This document shows positions 6,584-7,850 of a stretch of DNA of 7,850 bases, piece by piece (position 1 is the stretch's first letter; every line of letters begins with the position of its first letter). Below the pieces are notes generated by a model. It had not been told where the DNA came from, did no database searches, and saw only the letters and a program-made list of their open reading frames with translations. Source of the DNA: an uncultured Eubacteriaceae bacterium. GTDB lineage: Bacteria; Bacillota; Clostridia; Lachnospirales; CAG-274. Made by a program: the position numbers and the translations under genes. The stretch covers positions 1 to 7,850 of the forward strand of contig CANOGI010000095.1 in assembly GCA_947565475.1 (NCBI GenBank), in the 5' to 3' direction.

Positions 6584-6676
6584 AGTAAGTATCCCGCTTT
6601 TTAAGCGGGGTATTTACTCTTGTATTAGATAGGAGAGCAAACTTCTCACCTAATACAAAAATGGAATTATCCGCCG
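6584..6676 (-). repeat. Structured repeat element, copy 2 (inverted relative to copy 1)
   Basis: The reverse strand matches copy 1 (4117-4209) over hairpins B and C, and less clearly over hairpin A (shared CGGCGG). Over the best 40 or so columns about 36 agree. On the + strand it forms a 16-bp stem (6584-6599 with 6603-6618) around a TTT loop, including two G-U pairs. It then forms TTGTATTAG/CTAATACAA (6620-6628 with 6650-6658), with an inner GAGAG/TTCTC (6633-6637 with 6643-6647). The G-U pairs would be mismatches on the - strand, so this copy folds best in the csrA transcript. The outer stem of copy 1 is not evident here. No U-run follows, so it is not a canonical terminator. It begins only five bases after the csrA stop. 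Confidence 0.65.
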
Positions 6677-6754
6677 TAGTTTTAGAGTATTATCGCTTTA
6701 CAAAACAAAAATACAAGTAGCATTCAACTTGTTTCGACATATATATAAATTTAT

Positions 6755-6808
6755 AAAAAATCCACAAATTTAAAGATTTTTTCCTTTTAAATTTGTGGAT
6801 TTTTTATT
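6755..6808 (+). terminator. Strong intrinsic terminator, probably bidirectional
   Basis: A perfect 20-base inverted repeat (6755-6774 with 6786-6805) surrounds an 11-base loop. It has an A6 run on the left and a T6 run on the right of a core TCCACAAATTTAAA stem. It ends the flgL-fliW-csrA transcript and separates it from the chemoreceptor. The flanking A and T runs mean it could also stop transcription from the other side. Between it and repeat copy 2 (6677-6754) nothing recognisable is seen. Confidence 0.85.
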
Positions 6809-6872
6809 TCCAATAATCACTTTTTTCCTTGTAATAGTAACATCGATATAATTCTATTTTTAAACAATATAC

Positions 6873-6901
6873 TTGCAATTTGTACCTTATCGTGATATAA
6901 T
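6873..6901 (+). promoter_or_regulatory. Sigma-A-type promoter for the chemoreceptor gene
   Basis: TTGCAA (6873-6878) and a perfect TATAAT (6896-6901) are separated by exactly 17 bases. TG at 6893-6894 gives an extended -10. Transcription should begin near 6908, leaving a leader of about 34 bases. No SigD-like TAAA/CCGATAT pair with correct spacing is seen here. Confidence 0.75.
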
Positions 6902-6941
6902 TTATTTACATAAAACTTTATTTTACAAGGAGATGATATTT

Positions 6942-7850
6942 ATGAGTAAGATGTCACATTCTTACAAAAACTTTTCAATCAAAGCAAGAGTTATTATACT
7001 AGTTGCCATAATGTTGATATTTTCCGCACTGATTGGAATTTTTGGTTTTTTCTCGCTTCTTAACGTAAACGGTAAATATGAGCTTATGCTTGGTACAGCC
7101 GCTGAAAGGCTTAATCTCTCAAGCGAACTTGAACTTGAGGTGGCTAAATTCAGGCGAGCTTTTCTAAATGTTATAGTCCAATCTGAAATCCATCAGGATA
7201 AAACCAGAACTAACGACGCGCTGAACGAACTTAACGGTCACCTGGAAAACGTAACTGACATAACCGACAGGTATAAAGCCTGCGTAGATAGCGACACTTC
7301 TCTCACACCACAGGCGCAGCAAAACTTATATAATTTAAGACAAAAGTTCTTAGACGACTTTTTAAGCGTCAGCGATTTATCAAAAGAGTTAGGCGCCGCG
7401 TGTCTGGCAGAAGATTTCGACGGTATCAACCGCTGTCTTACCTTGATTGTCGAGAAAGTGGAAACCGCGTATAATAACGTCGCCAACATTCGCCAGGCGG
7501 CTATAGACAGAAGAGATGTCCTTGATGAAGAGGCCACAACTACAGCAAAAGTAACCGAGGTTGTACTTATTGTTGTTTTGTTCTTAACCTTAATTATTTC
7601 TCTTACTATAGCTATAATTATTACCAACTCAATAGTAAAGCCAATCGTACATATTACTAAACAAGCGAGAAAAGCCGCCGAAGGTGACTTTAGCGTAGAC
7701 GTTAGAACAAACATCACAAACGAGGTCGGACAGCTTTCAAATAGTTTGGGAATGTTTATTGACACTACAAAAAATGTTTTTGAAGATATGGTAGACGCTT
7801 TCAAAGAAATGGAAGACGGAAATCTTAATAAGAGATTAAACACGTCAAAA
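6942..7850 (+). CDS. Methyl-accepting chemotaxis protein, N-terminal part (cut by window edge)
   Basis: The first 303 residues of a transmembrane chemoreceptor are present, open to the right edge. Layout: a short basic cytoplasmic start, membrane segment 1 (about 18-40), an extracytoplasmic helical region (about 41-204) resembling a four-helix-bundle sensor, and membrane segment 2 (about 206-228). A HAMP linker follows (about 229-281), with IVKPIVHITKQARKAAEGDF and EVGQLSNSLGMF. The stretch after it, DAFKEMEDGNLNKRL, looks like the first helix of a second HAMP-type unit. The CheW/CheA-interacting signalling tip and methylation sites would lie beyond the window. The start ATG follows AAGGAG (6927-6932) at 9 bases; a second ATG three codons on is less well spaced. 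The ligand cannot be read from the sequence. It has its own promoter and is not part of the flagellar operon. Confidence 0.9.
   Translation, partial: MSKMSHSYKNFSIKARVIILVAIMLIFSALIGIFGFFSLLNVNGKYELMLGTAAERLNLSSELELEVAKFRRAFLNVIVQSEIHQDKTRTNDALNELNGHLENVTDITDRYKACVDSDTSLTPQAQQNLYNLRQKFLDDFLSVSDLSKELGAACLAEDFDGINRCLTLIVEKVETAYNNVANIRQAAIDRRDVLDEEATTTAKVTEVVLIVVLFLTLIISLTIAIIITNSIVKPIVHITKQARKAAEGDFSVDVRTNITNEVGQLSNSLGMFIDTTKNVFEDMVDAFKEMEDGNLNKRLNTSK

Noticed and set aside
7238..7843. A 201-codon open frame on the - strand within the chemoreceptor.
   Set aside because: It lies wholly inside a clear MCP coding region with two membrane segments and HAMP. It has no ribosome site or family resemblance, so it is a shadow frame.
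1..7850. CRISPR array, tRNA, rRNA, transposase or phage genes.
   Set aside because: None were seen. There is no regularly spaced repeat, tRNA fold with CCA-type end, or mobile-element protein in the window.

Overview
The window is a late flagellar gene block on the + strand, followed by the start of a chemoreceptor gene. The base composition is clearly AT-rich. The gene order flgM-flgN-flgK-flgK-flgL-fliW-csrA, strong Gram-positive ribosome binding sites (AAGGAGG, GGAGGTGA), a TTG start, and the pairing of fliW with a CsrA of the FliW-responsive type all point to a motile member of the Firmicutes. It is most likely a Clostridia/Lachnospiraceae-like anaerobe. This assignment rests on family knowledge and not on a search.

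Layout: bases 40-4013 hold the anti-sigma factor FlgM, the export chaperone FlgN and two different, complete FlgK-type hook-filament junction proteins in tandem, with short gaps that suggest one operon. Bases 4014-4467 are a 454-base non-coding gap. It contains a weak terminator-like hairpin, a strongly structured element of about 110 bases, and an AT-rich leader. Bases 4468-6579 hold an enlarged FlgL, then FliW and CsrA, tightly spaced. Bases 6580-6941 are non-coding. They hold a second, inverted and diverged copy of the structured element directly against the csrA stop codon, then a 20-bp-stem bidirectional terminator, then a sigma-A-type promoter with an extended -10. From 6942 a methyl-accepting chemotaxis protein runs off the right edge.

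How the genes work together: FlgM holds back sigma-28 until the hook is complete. FlgN escorts FlgK and FlgL to the export gate. FlgK and FlgL build the hook-filament junction. FliW and CsrA then set flagellin translation, with FliW sequestering either flagellin or CsrA. Both the flgL and csrA ribosome binding sites carry an ACGGA core, so CsrA may also act on this cluster itself. Flagellin (hag), fliD and fliS are not in the window.

The most unusual content is non-coding: two related structured elements in opposite orientation flank the flgL-fliW-csrA block. One can be drawn as three hairpins closed by an outer stem, and one stem pair differs between the copies by a compensatory change. The tandem FlgK pair and the roughly 170-residue enlargement of FlgL are the main protein-level points of interest.
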